Source: an uncultured Clostridia bacterium
Lineage (GTDB): Bacteria; Bacillota; Clostridia; Oscillospirales; Ruminococcaceae
Direction: 5' to 3'
NCBI GenBank assembly: GCA_947165805.1
Contig: CAMVBT010000060.1
Coordinates: 1 to 10,914 of the forward strand
Length of the DNA: 10,914 nt
Part shown: piece by piece, positions 1 through 5,622 of the stretch
Numbering within the stretch: position 1 is the stretch's first letter
Layout: each line of letters opens with the position of its first letter
The notes under the pieces: generated by a model
The model's database searches: none
What the model was told of the DNA's origin: nothing
What the model saw: the letters and a program-made list of their open reading frames with translations, nothing else
Position numbers and translations under genes: made by a program

Positions 1-11
1 ATAAATGCCAT
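1..11 (-). CDS. 5' end of an unidentified leftward gene (first three codons)
   Basis: Reading the minus strand, an AAAGGAG ribosome site (complement of 19-25) lies 7 nt before an ATG at 11-9, which continues as Met-Ala-Phe to the window edge. A perfect sigma-A promoter (70-98) points the same way. The combination of promoter, ribosome site and start codon supports a real gene, but three codons say nothing about its product. Confidence 0.75.
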
Positions 12-69
12 GTTTTTTCTCCTTTCACACTGCGTCTGTCACCTGTTGCCGAATAAATTATTACCTATT

Positions 70-98
70 ATTATAACTCCGTTGACGAAAAATGTCAA
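70..98 (-). promoter_or_regulatory. Consensus sigma-A promoter for the leftward gene, with a dyad over the -35 box
   Basis: On the minus strand TTGACA (98-93) and TATAAT (75-70) are separated by exactly 17 nt, so both boxes match consensus. The -35 sits within the inverted repeat GTTGAC-N7-GTCAAC (81-86 and 94-99), a plausible operator. The transcript would start near 63 and carry a leader of about 50 nt. Confidence 0.85.
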
Positions 99-189
99 CC
101 GTTTCTTGAAATTTCGGAACGGTTCTCATTTTACTTTAACTATACCCGCCCAAAGGTCGATTTTTTTGTGGAAATATGATAATCGGGGC

Positions 190-218
190 TTGATTTTTCG
201 CTGCGGATATGGTAATAT
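190..218 (+). promoter_or_regulatory. Candidate upstream promoter for the Big_2 protein gene
   Basis: TTGATT (190-195), a 17-nt spacer and TAATAT (213-218), with an extended TGG just before the -10. The boxes are imperfect. It may work alone or with the second candidate 68 nt downstream. The stretch from 99 to 189 is AT-rich and shows nothing else that I recognise. Confidence 0.4.
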
Positions 219-257
219 ATACTTGCGACATAAATTTTAATAACCGGTTTTAATCGT

Positions 258-287
258 TTGCGTTTTATCATACTATTATGGTAAAAT
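258..287 (+). promoter_or_regulatory. Candidate proximal promoter for the Big_2 protein gene
   Basis: TTGCGT (258-263), an 18-nt spacer and TAAAAT (282-287) preceded by an extended TGG. Transcription would start near 294, giving a leader of about 140 nt that contains the complete foldable segment at 323-401. Confidence 0.5.
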
Positions 288-322
288 TGCGAGCTCTTTC
301 TTCGCATACGGTTAAAACGGTT

Positions 323-401
323 GAAAGAAATTTGTGTCGCAGCAAATCGAGCTTTGCATTTTTACGGGTGCGCGGCTCTTTGCTGCGCACTTTTTTCTTT
401 C
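323..401 (+). promoter_or_regulatory. Attenuator-like leader: terminator hairpin with a competing pairing
   Basis: GTGCGCGGC (368-376) pairs with GCTGCGCAC (382-390) around a 5-nt loop, giving a 9-bp stem with one G-U pair. Six Ts follow (391-396), which is a textbook intrinsic terminator located before the gene rather than after it. CGCAGCAAA (338-346) is fully complementary to TTTGCTGCG (379-387), which is the loop and 3' arm of that terminator. GAAAGAAA (323-330) also pairs with TTTCTTTC (394-401). A third small pairing, GCAAA (342-346) with TTTGC (353-357), would sequester the competing arm. The mutually exclusive folds resemble transcription attenuators. I recognise no riboswitch class and no leader peptide here. 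Confidence 0.6.
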
Positions 402-432
402 ACGACAAAATCAAATTACGGAGGATAATAGT

Positions 433-1110
433 ATGAGAAAGTTCAAGAAATTTGCGGCGGTTCTTCTTTCAATGGTGATGATAGTATGTTGTTTTAGCGC
501 GTCGGCTTATGCAGGTAATATCCTAAATGATGCAAAAACGATAAAACAACTTGAAACGATAAGTATTATAAACAAAACCAATGAAGACAAGAGCTATTAT
601 TATAAAATTAATCTACCAGATTCTGGCAAACTCGCATTTCACGGCGAAAGGACAAAATCATTTTGGGGTACTGAAAGGTTTTATGTTTCTGATTCAAATG
701 GAACATCAATTTTTGATGAGTATTTAAATCAATCTTTTGAACAAACAATTAATATTAAGAAAAAAGGTACATATCTGATTAAAATTAATCTCGATCGTAA
801 GTACGATTATTATTCAGGAGGTAAATCTGGAACAGACTATGCAAGTGTATCTAATTTCTACTATTCTTTTGAACCCGACAACACCCCGACTATCTCCCTC
901 GCCCTCAATGTAAAAGTCGGTGACGAGCTTGATTTCTCGGCTCTCGCAACCAACTACACCGGCAAATGCACATGGAAATCCACAAAGCCCGCGGTAGCGT
1001 CCGTCGACAAGGGCAAGGTAAAGGCTCTCAAGGTCGGCAAGGCTAAAATACGCGCGTACATGAACAACGGCGACTACGCGGAAATAACGCTTGTTGTCAA
1101 GAAAAAATAA
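433..1110 (+). CDS. Secreted protein with a beta-rich domain and a C-terminal Big_2 (Ig-like) domain
   Basis: The 225-aa product starts at the ATG at 433, 8 nt after GGAGG (420-424). The reading frame runs further upstream, but those codons overlap the leader hairpins and lack a ribosome site. Residues 1-27 are a signal peptide: MRKFKK, a hydrophobic core, then cleavage after Ala-Tyr-Ala. Residues about 40-147 alternate aromatic and polar positions (YYYKINL, GTYLIKINL, FYYSFE) as in beta-sandwich domains of pre-peptidase C-terminal type; that assignment is tentative. Residues about 151-223 match bacterial Ig-like Big_2: TCTWKSTKPAVASVD, then GKVKALKVGKAKIRA, ending in an ITLVV strand. Such domains usually serve adhesion or as extracellular spacers. 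No anchor is visible, so the protein is probably secreted. Base composition changes sharply at about 870-895, from AT-rich to GC-rich, at the start of the Big_2 domain. Confidence 0.88.
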   Translation: MRKFKKFAAVLLSMVMIVCCFSASAYAGNILNDAKTIKQLETISIINKTNEDKSYYYKINLPDSGKLAFHGERTKSFWGTERFYVSDSNGTSIFDEYLNQSFEQTINIKKKGTYLIKINLDRKYDYYSGGKSGTDYASVSNFYYSFEPDNTPTISLALNVKVGDELDFSALATNYTGKCTWKSTKPAVASVDKGKVKALKVGKAKIRAYMNNGDYAEITLVVKKK

Positions 1111-1144
1111 GTATTACGGCTGATTTATGTCGCACAGCAAAAGC

Positions 1145-1180
1145 GTCCCCGCCCGGCAAAGCTCCGGACGGGGGCTTTTT
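1145..1180 (+). terminator. Intrinsic terminator of the Big_2 protein gene
   Basis: CCCCG-C-CCGG (1147-1156) pairs with CCGG-A-CGGGG (1164-1173) with one C/A mismatch, extended by two outer pairs, and is followed by TTTTT (1176-1180). It lies 35 nt after the stop codon. The loop and 3' arm (AAAGCTCCGGAC) recur in the hairpin at 9486-9512. Confidence 0.92.
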
Positions 1181-1192
1181 CGTTTTCTCCCA

Positions 1193-1221
1193 TTGCATTT
1201 TTCGCCTTAATGTGCTATAAT
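1193..1221 (+). promoter_or_regulatory. Sigma-A promoter for the 234-aa hypothetical gene
   Basis: TTGCAT (1193-1198), a 17-nt spacer and TATAAT (1216-1221), with an extended TGC before the -10. The start site would be near 1228, leaving a leader of about 20 nt that contains the AAAGGAG ribosome site. Confidence 0.88.
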
Positions 1222-1248
1222 GAAAACAAGCAAAGGAGACAGGGATAT

Positions 1249-1953
1249 ATGTTCAGATCAGACGATTTCAGGGAGCTTTCCGTGCTCCATAAGGCTATAA
1301 CCGCGGCAAAATTCTCGGGCAACGCGGCAAACGACGAGCTCGCGTGCGACCCCACTCTCGCCGGCGTTTCCGACCGCCTGTACGACGCTCTCGCCAAGGA
1401 GGCAGAGAAGCGCAAGGTCGGCCCTGACGACTACTGGCAGGACTGGCGCCGCATAAACACCTCGCAGGGCTACCGCGGCCAGTGGAGGACTGCCGTTATA
1501 GCCGCGCGCCGTGACCTCATGCTGCAGAACGCCAAGCCCGAGGAGCGCATCTCGATAGCGAAGTGCTATCTGAGCCCGTTCACCTGTACGGAGGGCGAGC
1601 TGCGGGCGTTTCTCGACGAGGTGGACGGCAAGACCGGCAATCACAGCCTCGATACGCTGATGAAGGAGCACAGCTTTGCCGGAGCATCTCTGCTCGGCTG
1701 TTCCTGCGAGCTTTCCGGGACCGCGCGCGTGGCGCTCATGGAGAAGGGCGGCAAGGTCTGCGATATCATTTTCAGCGGAGTCAGGGTCTTCGAGCTGTCC
1801 TCGGCCAAAGGAATGAGCCCCGATACCATAGATACCGTGGATAAGATCACCGCGTCCTCCGGGAAAACGCACAGATTTGAGGCTGTTCTGTCATCGGGCA
1901 GGGAGAAAAAGAAGCTCGTCATCGAGTCCTCGGCAGTCGATTATTGGCTGTAA
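1249..1953 (+). CDS. Hypothetical cytoplasmic protein, 234 aa
   Basis: I do not recognise this protein. The start at 1249 follows AAAGGAG (1232-1238) by 10 nt; the upstream in-frame ATG at 1210 falls inside the promoter and cannot be used. There is no signal peptide or membrane segment. The N-terminal 130 residues or so look helical and charged (for example LAKEAEKRK, WRTAVIAARRDLM). A pattern of short strands follows from about residue 140 (VALMEKGGKVCDIIFSGVRVFEL, in two runs VALMEKGG and CDIIFSGV), ending in KKLVIESSAVDYWL. The C-terminal beta-rich part vaguely resembles small immunity-type folds, but this is only an impression. Codon use is GC-rich, like radA. It is transcribed alone from its own promoter, and no clear terminator separates it from the tRNA promoter 43 nt downstream. 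Confidence 0.85.
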   Translation: MFRSDDFRELSVLHKAITAAKFSGNAANDELACDPTLAGVSDRLYDALAKEAEKRKVGPDDYWQDWRRINTSQGYRGQWRTAVIAARRDLMLQNAKPEERISIAKCYLSPFTCTEGELRAFLDEVDGKTGNHSLDTLMKEHSFAGASLLGCSCELSGTARVALMEKGGKVCDIIFSGVRVFELSSAKGMSPDTIDTVDKITASSGKTHRFEAVLSSGREKKKLVIESSAVDYWL

Positions 1954-1995
1954 TGCGCGATTTTTACGATATTTAAAAAATATTTCAAAAAAGGC

Positions 1996-2024
1996 TTGAC
2001 AAACCCCGGCATTCGTGCTATAAT
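1996..2024 (+). promoter_or_regulatory. Perfect sigma-A promoter for the tRNA pair
   Basis: TTGACA (1996-2001), a 17-nt spacer and TATAAT (2019-2024), with an extended TGC. Transcription would begin near 2031, about 13 nt before the mature tRNA-Thr, consistent with a strong stable-RNA promoter. Confidence 0.95.
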
Positions 2025-2043
2025 AATACAGCAGTTTGAAACT

Positions 2044-2119
2044 GCTGGTGTAGCTCAGTTGGTAGAGCAGCTGATTTGTAATCAGCAGGTCGGGGGTTCG
2101 AGTCCGTCCACCAGCTCCA
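2044..2119 (+). tRNA. tRNA-Thr(TGT)
   Basis: The cloverleaf is readable. The acceptor GCTGGTG pairs with CACCAGC (2109-2115). The D arm is GCTC/GAGC. The anticodon stem GCTGA/TCAGC encloses loop TTTGTAA with anticodon TGT, and the T loop is TTCGAGT. The discriminator is T2116 and CCA is encoded (2117-2119). The T stem GGGGG/CCGTC has a G-G mismatch at positions 51:63; a C at position 63 would repair it. The other stems are intact, so the tRNA is probably functional. It reads ACA and related threonine codons. Confidence 0.97.
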
Positions 2120-2271
2120 GCGGCGAACCGCCGCACTCAGACCGTCTGTTGCATACAGTAACGGGCAGGTCATCTGCCTCGCAGCCCGGAGCAAGGAGTT
2201 CCGATGCGGGCGGAAAAATATATTGTTCTGCCGTAAGGCAGGAATGTTTCCGGTAACGGAAACTGACAGAA
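2120..2271 (+). other. Transcribed spacer between the two tRNAs, with tandem tetraloop hairpins
   Basis: No promoter is visible in this 152-nt spacer, so both tRNAs are likely in one precursor. It holds GCGG-CGAA-CCGC (2120-2131) directly after the CCA, CAGA-CCG-TCTG (2138-2148), CTGCC-GTAA-GGCAG (2228-2241) and GTTTCCG-GTAA-CGGAAAC (2246-2263). The last two share a GUAA (GNRA-type) loop and end 8 nt before the next tRNA. None has a T-tract, so they are not terminators. They may guide processing. Confidence 0.6.
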
Positions 2272-2356
2272 GGAAGCGTTCCCGAGTGGCCAAAGGGGGC
2301 AGACTGTAAATCTGTTGCGTTTCGCTTCGGTGGTCCGAATCCACCCGCTTCCACCA
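2272..2356 (+). tRNA. tRNA-Tyr(GTA)
   Basis: This is a class II tRNA of 85 nt. The acceptor is GGAAGCG/CGCTTCC and the D stem CCC/GGG. The anticodon stem GCAGA/TCTGT encloses loop CTGTAAA with anticodon GTA. The variable arm has a GCG-TTT-CGC stem, the T stem is GGTGG/CCACC, the discriminator is A and CCA is encoded. The T loop reads TCCGAAT instead of the near-universal TTCGAAT, placing C at position 55 where pseudouridine is normally made. Confidence 0.96.
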
Positions 2357-2423
2357 TCTAAAGTAAACACTTTAGATATTTTGCTCACAAAAGGCTCTAC
2401 AAAGCCATTTGTGAGCAATTTTT
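2357..2423 (+). terminator. Tandem hairpins terminating the tRNA transcript
   Basis: The first hairpin is TCTAAAGT-AAAC-ACTTTAGA (2357-2376), beginning at the base after the tRNA-Tyr CCA and followed by TATTTT. The second is stronger: TTGCTCACAAA (2381-2391) pairs with TTTGTGAGCAA (2408-2418) over 11 bp, with an inner GGCT/AGCC helix, followed by five Ts (2419-2423). Confidence 0.93.
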
Positions 2424-2654
2424 ATGTGGATTCAAAAATCCCGGTTCCATAGATATTTTTTGACCGAAAAAACAGCAAAAGGGATTTGAACCCCCTCGGG
2501 TATAGAATTTCCAAGCGAAAATTCGTGACAAATTAACAAATTTACAGAAAACGTTCGCAGGTCTCGGAGCAAGTCCGAACACACGCAATGCGAGCGTTTT
2601 TTCTATGATATAGACAAAGTTTTCTGCGAAAGTTTGTGCAAGCATCCGAAATAT
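2424..2654. other. Gene-free AT-rich stretch with a T-arm-like remnant and a terminator-like hairpin
   Basis: No convincing ORF lies here. On the minus strand, 2495-2479 reads GGGGG-TTCAAAT-CCCTT, a well-formed tRNA T arm, but no matching acceptor or D arm surrounds it. On the plus strand AACGTTCGCA (2550-2559) pairs with TGCGAGCGTT (2589-2598), with one G-U pair, enclosing a second hairpin TCGGA-GCAAG-TCCGA. A run of Ts (2597-2602) makes it terminator-like. The segments CAGAAAAC and TTCGCAG near 2545-2561 also have complements near 2618-2630. Confidence 0.5.
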
Positions 2655-2683
2655 TTGACTTTCTTCGACATATATGATATAAT
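2655..2683 (+). promoter_or_regulatory. Sigma-A promoter for the partner-switching operon
   Basis: TTGACT (2655-2660), a 17-nt spacer and TATAAT (2678-2683), with an extended TGA. The start site would be near 2690, where GGTCG-GCAAG-CGACC (2690-2704) forms a hairpin at the very 5' end of the mRNA. This is the only convincing promoter before the block of genes that ends at 6291. Confidence 0.88.
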
Positions 2684-2724
2684 CATAAAGGTCGGCAAGC
2701 GACCGGAATCGGAGCTGAAAGTCA

Positions 2725-3000
2725 ATGGAAAACATAGAGGTCACAGTCATCGGCGGCGACATCTCCCCCGTCGAGCGACAGGAATATATAGAGCGAGGAA
2801 AGAAGAACAAGCCGGATATGGTATTGACGGCTGTGGAGATAGTGCTGGACGGCGAGTATGCCGATGTTACATACCGGTACAGCGATATTCCGCCGAACAT
2901 GACGATCTGCATCGGCGGCTGCATGATCGGTAAGTTCGGCAGCTTCAACCGAGGCAAGCAAGCCGAATACCTCGGCCGCGTACCGAACAGCATAAATTAA
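2725..3000 (+). CDS. Small 91-aa protein resembling the C-terminus of anaerobic ribonucleotide reductase (NrdD)
   Basis: The ATG at 2725 follows GGAG (2711-2714) by 10 nt and lies 42 nt after the promoter -10. There is no signal peptide or membrane segment. The last third (GKFGSFNRGKQAEYLGRV) aligns by eye with the end of class III ribonucleotide reductase NrdD, where the glycyl-radical loop (usually Arg-x-x-Gly-Tyr) is followed by Asn-x-Gly-Lys-x-x-Glu and Arg-Val. Here the radical-site region reads ICIGGCMIG, so the usual Tyr after Gly is Cys and the preceding Arg residues are missing. The full enzyme is about 600-700 aa, so this cannot be a reductase. It could be a stand-alone NRDD-like protein or a relic. 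It probably shares a transcript with the downstream STAS gene. The family call is from memory and tentative. Confidence 0.6.
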   Translation: MENIEVTVIGGDISPVERQEYIERGKKNKPDMVLTAVEIVLDGEYADVTYRYSDIPPNMTICIGGCMIGKFGSFNRGKQAEYLGRVPNSIN

Positions 3001-3006
3001 ATATAG

Positions 3007-3096
3007 TACCGTTGGTCGCTGACGGACGAGCGGTACCTCACCGGAGCTATGGACGCTCTTATCTCGATAGGATTCTTTGACAGCGATGCTGGATAA
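3007..3096 (+). pseudogene. Possible coding remnant in frame with the NrdD-like ORF
   Basis: The NrdD-like frame stops at TAA (2998-3000), meets TAG (3004-3006), then reads 29 open codons: YRWSLTDERYLTGAMD followed by ALISIGFFDSDAG, to TAA at 3094-3096. The codons (GAC, GAG, CTC, ACC, ATC, TTC) look like real local coding sequence, and the residues form a plausible amphipathic helix. No start codon with a ribosome site precedes it. The segment also contains GTACCG (3006-3011) paired with CGGTAC (3031-3036), a hairpin without a T-tract. It could be a decayed 3' end of the preceding gene or of an older gene, or chance. Confidence 0.3.
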
Positions 3097-3115
3097 TACA
3101 AAAGGAGTAAAAACT

Positions 3116-3406
3116 ATGAATATCGAAAAGAAGACCGAAGGAAAAACCGTAACACTCTGCCTTAACGGCTGGATGGACACAAACAGCGCTCCCGAATTCG
3201 CGGAAGCGCTGAACGGTATCGACACCGACGCGGAAGCTCTCGTGCTCGACCTTGCGAAGCTGGAATACACCTCCTCCGCCGGAATAAGGCAGATAGTAGC
3301 CGCGCACAAGAAGATGAACGGCAACCTGACGCTGAAAAACCTCACTCCCGAGGTGCTCGACGTGCTGAAAATGACCGGTCTCGACAAGCGCCTGCATATA
3401 GAATGA
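3116..3406 (+). CDS. STAS-domain anti-sigma factor antagonist (RsbV/SpoIIAA-like)
   Basis: The product is a 96-aa single STAS domain, the usual size for this family. The start at 3116 follows AAAGGAG (3101-3107) by 8 nt. The first strand is TVTLCLNGWMD (residues 11-21), where Asn-Gly-Trp-Met-Asp replaces the common GxLD. The signature is LVLDLAKLEYTSSAGIR (42-58), and Ser54 aligns with the serine phosphorylated in SpoIIAA. In this family the unphosphorylated protein captures the anti-sigma kinase and frees the sigma factor; phosphorylation by the kinase blocks this and a PP2C phosphatase reverses it. Both partners are encoded directly downstream. The gene overlaps the kinase gene by ATGA, so translation is probably coupled. 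Confidence 0.93.
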   Translation: MNIEKKTEGKTVTLCLNGWMDTNSAPEFAEALNGIDTDAEALVLDLAKLEYTSSAGIRQIVAAHKKMNGNLTLKNLTPEVLDVLKMTGLDKRLHIE

Positions 3407-3804
3407 CGAGGTCGCCGGAGATGATGAATGATGATCTGCCGTGGAAGGATATCGGGATATCACTGTCATCTCTCGATACGATAAAAGCGGATATCTTTGC
3501 TCTGACCGACGATACGGAAACGGCAAAAAAGGCTGTGCTCGTCAGTGACGAGATCCTTACGAATATCGTTTCATATTCTGGCGCGAAAAACGCGGGGTAT
3601 TTCTGCAAAAAAGAGAACGGCAGTCTGCTTATCGGACTGTATGACGACGGAGCGGAATTCGACCCGACCACATACGTTTCCGAGGAAAAAGACCCGTTCG
3701 ACCTCGACACGGGCGGCTTGGGTCTCATCATGACCGCGCAGACCGTCCGCGAATGGGAGTACCGCCGCGAAAACGGCAGGAACATACTTCTGATGCAAAT
3801 ATGA
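3403..3804 (+). CDS. RsbW-like anti-sigma factor serine kinase (HATPase_c_2)
   Basis: The product is 133 aa, with a GHKL ATPase fold of RsbW/SpoIIAB type. The N box is SDEILTNIVSYS, with Glu50 and Asn54. The G1 box is DDGAEFDP (81-88), where Asp82 and Gly83 match the canonical DxG. The G2 box is GGLGLIM (104-110), and the end RRENGRNILLMQI is typical. The expected role is to bind a sigma factor or other target and to phosphorylate the STAS partner using ATP. The start at 3403 overlaps the STAS stop codon (ATGA). ATGs at 3421 and 3424 are alternatives, with GGAG too close to be a normal ribosome site. No sigma factor gene is in the window, so the target is unknown and need not be a sigma factor. 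Confidence 0.9.
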   Translation: MTRSPEMMNDDLPWKDIGISLSSLDTIKADIFALTDDTETAKKAVLVSDEILTNIVSYSGAKNAGYFCKKENGSLLIGLYDDGAEFDPTTYVSEEKDPFDLDTGGLGLIMTAQTVREWEYRRENGRNILLMQI

Positions 3805-3821
3805 GATACGGGAGAAAAGAT

Positions 3822-5621
3822 ATGAAGGGCAAGCTGCCAAAAATAGCGTCACAATTGAACAGACGGCTGTTACTCATAATGATATCGATGTTCCTGCTGA
3901 CAACATTTATCTCTGTCGTGATACAATACGGCATTGCTATCAGGAATACCGAGCTTTTTCTGCAGGCGGCGATCGACGACAGGATCGAGGCAACATACGA
4001 ACAGCTCAAGGATCTTCTGCCCATAGATGCGCGTATCTGTATGTGGTCCTATGAAGAAGACCGGTCAACAGGTCTGGAAGTTCTCGCGCAAAGAAAACAA
4101 AAAGATAAGATCGATCTGCTGGACGAGAACGGTGTGGTCATCGATTCGACCGACAAGTCCCGTATAGGCTTCGCTGTCGACGCAGAGTATCTGGCAAGTT
4201 TAAAGGAAAACAGTGAGGCTGCCGTTTTCACGGATGAGGCCGAACGCGAAAAGACCGGGATATGGGCATTCAGCGGCGCTGATCTGACAGACGGCGGCTA
4301 TATCCAGTTTGAATACAGCAAGGAAACGTTTGACGAAGAAATAAATCATATATTGTCTGCTTCTCCGGTCAACCGGAAGATACTCGAGACCGGCTTCCTG
4401 ATCGTCACAGACAAGGATGACAAGGTCATAGGCCTCAGCTTCGGAACGAACGCGAATGCCGATAACGACGGTATCGACGAGCTCAGAATACGCGGCGGGA
4501 CCGATGAAATGAGACTTGTTTCATACAACGGCAATTCATACTTCCGTATGTATAAAATCTTCGGTACGAATAAAATAATTTCGGCGATAACGTATGACGA
4601 AGCTGTAAAAAATATCGGAACGAGTATCCTGATGTCCGTGGTCGTGGGTGTCATACTGTTCGTTACTCTTTATTTCAGCGTATCGCTGCTGGTAACCCGA
4701 AAGGTCGTCCGTCCGGTAAATAAGATAGCGGAAACGCTTGATGCCATTACCGACGGCGATCTGGACGCGCAGGTCTCCGTGTGCTCGTCGAAAGAATTCG
4801 ATACTATCTCCTCGGGCATAAACGCCACGGTCGCTTCGATGAAAGACCATATCGCGCGTGAAGCGGCAAGGATAGACGATGAGCTCAGATACGCGCGGCT
4901 GATACAGCGTTCCGCGCTGCCCGCGCTCACCGAGCCGTACAGGAACAACCGGTATTTCGGCCTCTTTGCGTCAATGGATACCGCGAAAGAAGTCGGCGGC
5001 GATTTTTACGACTTCTATATGATAAACGAGTATACTCTTGCGTTTATGATAGCCGATGTATCGGGCAAGGGCATACCCGCCGCCATGTTCATGATGAACG
5101 GAAAGGCGACGCTTCACGACAGCATAACCGATGCCGACGATCTCGGAAGCAGTATCACAAACGGTAACAGGCGTATATGTGAGGGCAACGAAGCCGGTAT
5201 GTTCATCACGTCATGGATAGGTATGCTGGATCTGCGGACGGGCGAAACGCATTTTGTGAACGCCGGACACAATCCGCCTGTGCTTATCCGTGACGGGAAA
5301 GCGGAATACCTTAAAGCCGGGCATGATCTGATACTCGGTGCCATGGACGACGAGGAGTACAGCTCGCATACGATGAAGCTGCAAAAGGGCGACATATTGT
5401 TCCTTTATACCGACGGCGTCACGGAAGCTACAAACGAGGCCAAGGAGCTCTACGGTGAGGAGCGGCTGCTTGAGGCGCTGTCGGCTGTCACAGTTAACGG
5501 CGGCTGCCCGTGCGAGGATATATGCGGCATCGTGGAGAAGTCCGTCGGACATTTTGTGGACAACGCGCCGCAGGCGGACGATATAACGATGCTTTGTCTG
5601 TACTATAAAGGACAGGATTGA
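3822..5621 (+). CDS. Membrane PP2C phosphatase with sensor and HAMP domains (RsbU/SpoIIE type)
   Basis: The product is 599 aa. The start at 3822 follows GGGAG (3810-3814) by 7 nt; the ATG at 3801 overlapping the upstream stop is an alternative adding 7 residues. The order is TM1 (about 16-40), an extracytoplasmic region (about 41-265, possibly a Cache-like sensor, not certain), TM2 (about 266-291) and HAMP (292-345, RPVNKIAETLDAITDGDLDA). A helical linker DDELRYARLIQRSALP (352-367) joins a SpoIIE-type PP2C domain (377-596). Metal-binding aspartates are visible in GGDFYDF (Asp394), IADVSGKG (Asp412), YTDGVTEA (Asp531) and QADDITM (Asp586/587), so it should be active. The expected substrate is the phospho-serine STAS protein two genes upstream. 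An external signal would pass through HAMP to phosphatase activity. Confidence 0.95.
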   Translation: MKGKLPKIASQLNRRLLLIMISMFLLTTFISVVIQYGIAIRNTELFLQAAIDDRIEATYEQLKDLLPIDARICMWSYEEDRSTGLEVLAQRKQKDKIDLLDENGVVIDSTDKSRIGFAVDAEYLASLKENSEAAVFTDEAEREKTGIWAFSGADLTDGGYIQFEYSKETFDEEINHILSASPVNRKILETGFLIVTDKDDKVIGLSFGTNANADNDGIDELRIRGGTDEMRLVSYNGNSYFRMYKIFGTNKIISAITYDEAVKNIGTSILMSVVVGVILFVTLYFSVSLLVTRKVVRPVNKIAETLDAITDGDLDAQVSVCSSKEFDTISSGINATVASMKDHIAREAARIDDELRYARLIQRSALPALTEPYRNNRYFGLFASMDTAKEVGGDFYDFYMINEYTLAFMIADVSGKGIPAAMFMMNGKATLHDSITDADDLGSSITNGNRRICEGNEAGMFITSWIGMLDLRTGETHFVNAGHNPPVLIRDGKAEYLKAGHDLILGAMDDEEYSSHTMKLQKGDILFLYTDGVTEATNEAKELYGEERLLEALSAVTVNGGCPCEDICGIVEKSVGHFVDNAPQADDITMLCLYYKGQD

Positions 5622-5622
5622 T

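Noticed and set aside
10..240. 76-codon plus-strand ORF
   Set aside because: It runs through the leftward promoter and AT-rich intergenic sequence, with no ribosome site.
334..432. Upstream extension of the Big_2 protein gene
   Set aside because: It would place 33 codons across the terminator-like leader and before the signal peptide. The ATG at 433 has GGAGG at the right distance.
1258..1872. 204-codon minus-strand ORF opposite the 234-aa hypothetical gene
   Set aside because: The plus-strand gene has a consensus promoter and ribosome site. The minus ORF has neither and shows shadow composition.
1963..1990. Terminator after the 234-aa hypothetical gene
   Set aside because: ATATTT/AAATAT near 1970-1985 is a short pure A-T stem, too weak to call.
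3077..3097. Promoter made of TTGACA (3077-3082) and GATAAT (3092-3097) before the STAS gene
   Set aside because: The spacer is only 9 nt, too short for sigma-A.
3753..3821. Longer N-terminus for the phosphatase
   Set aside because: It would overlap the kinase gene by 52 nt. The ATG at 3822 has a good ribosome site directly before the TM1 region.
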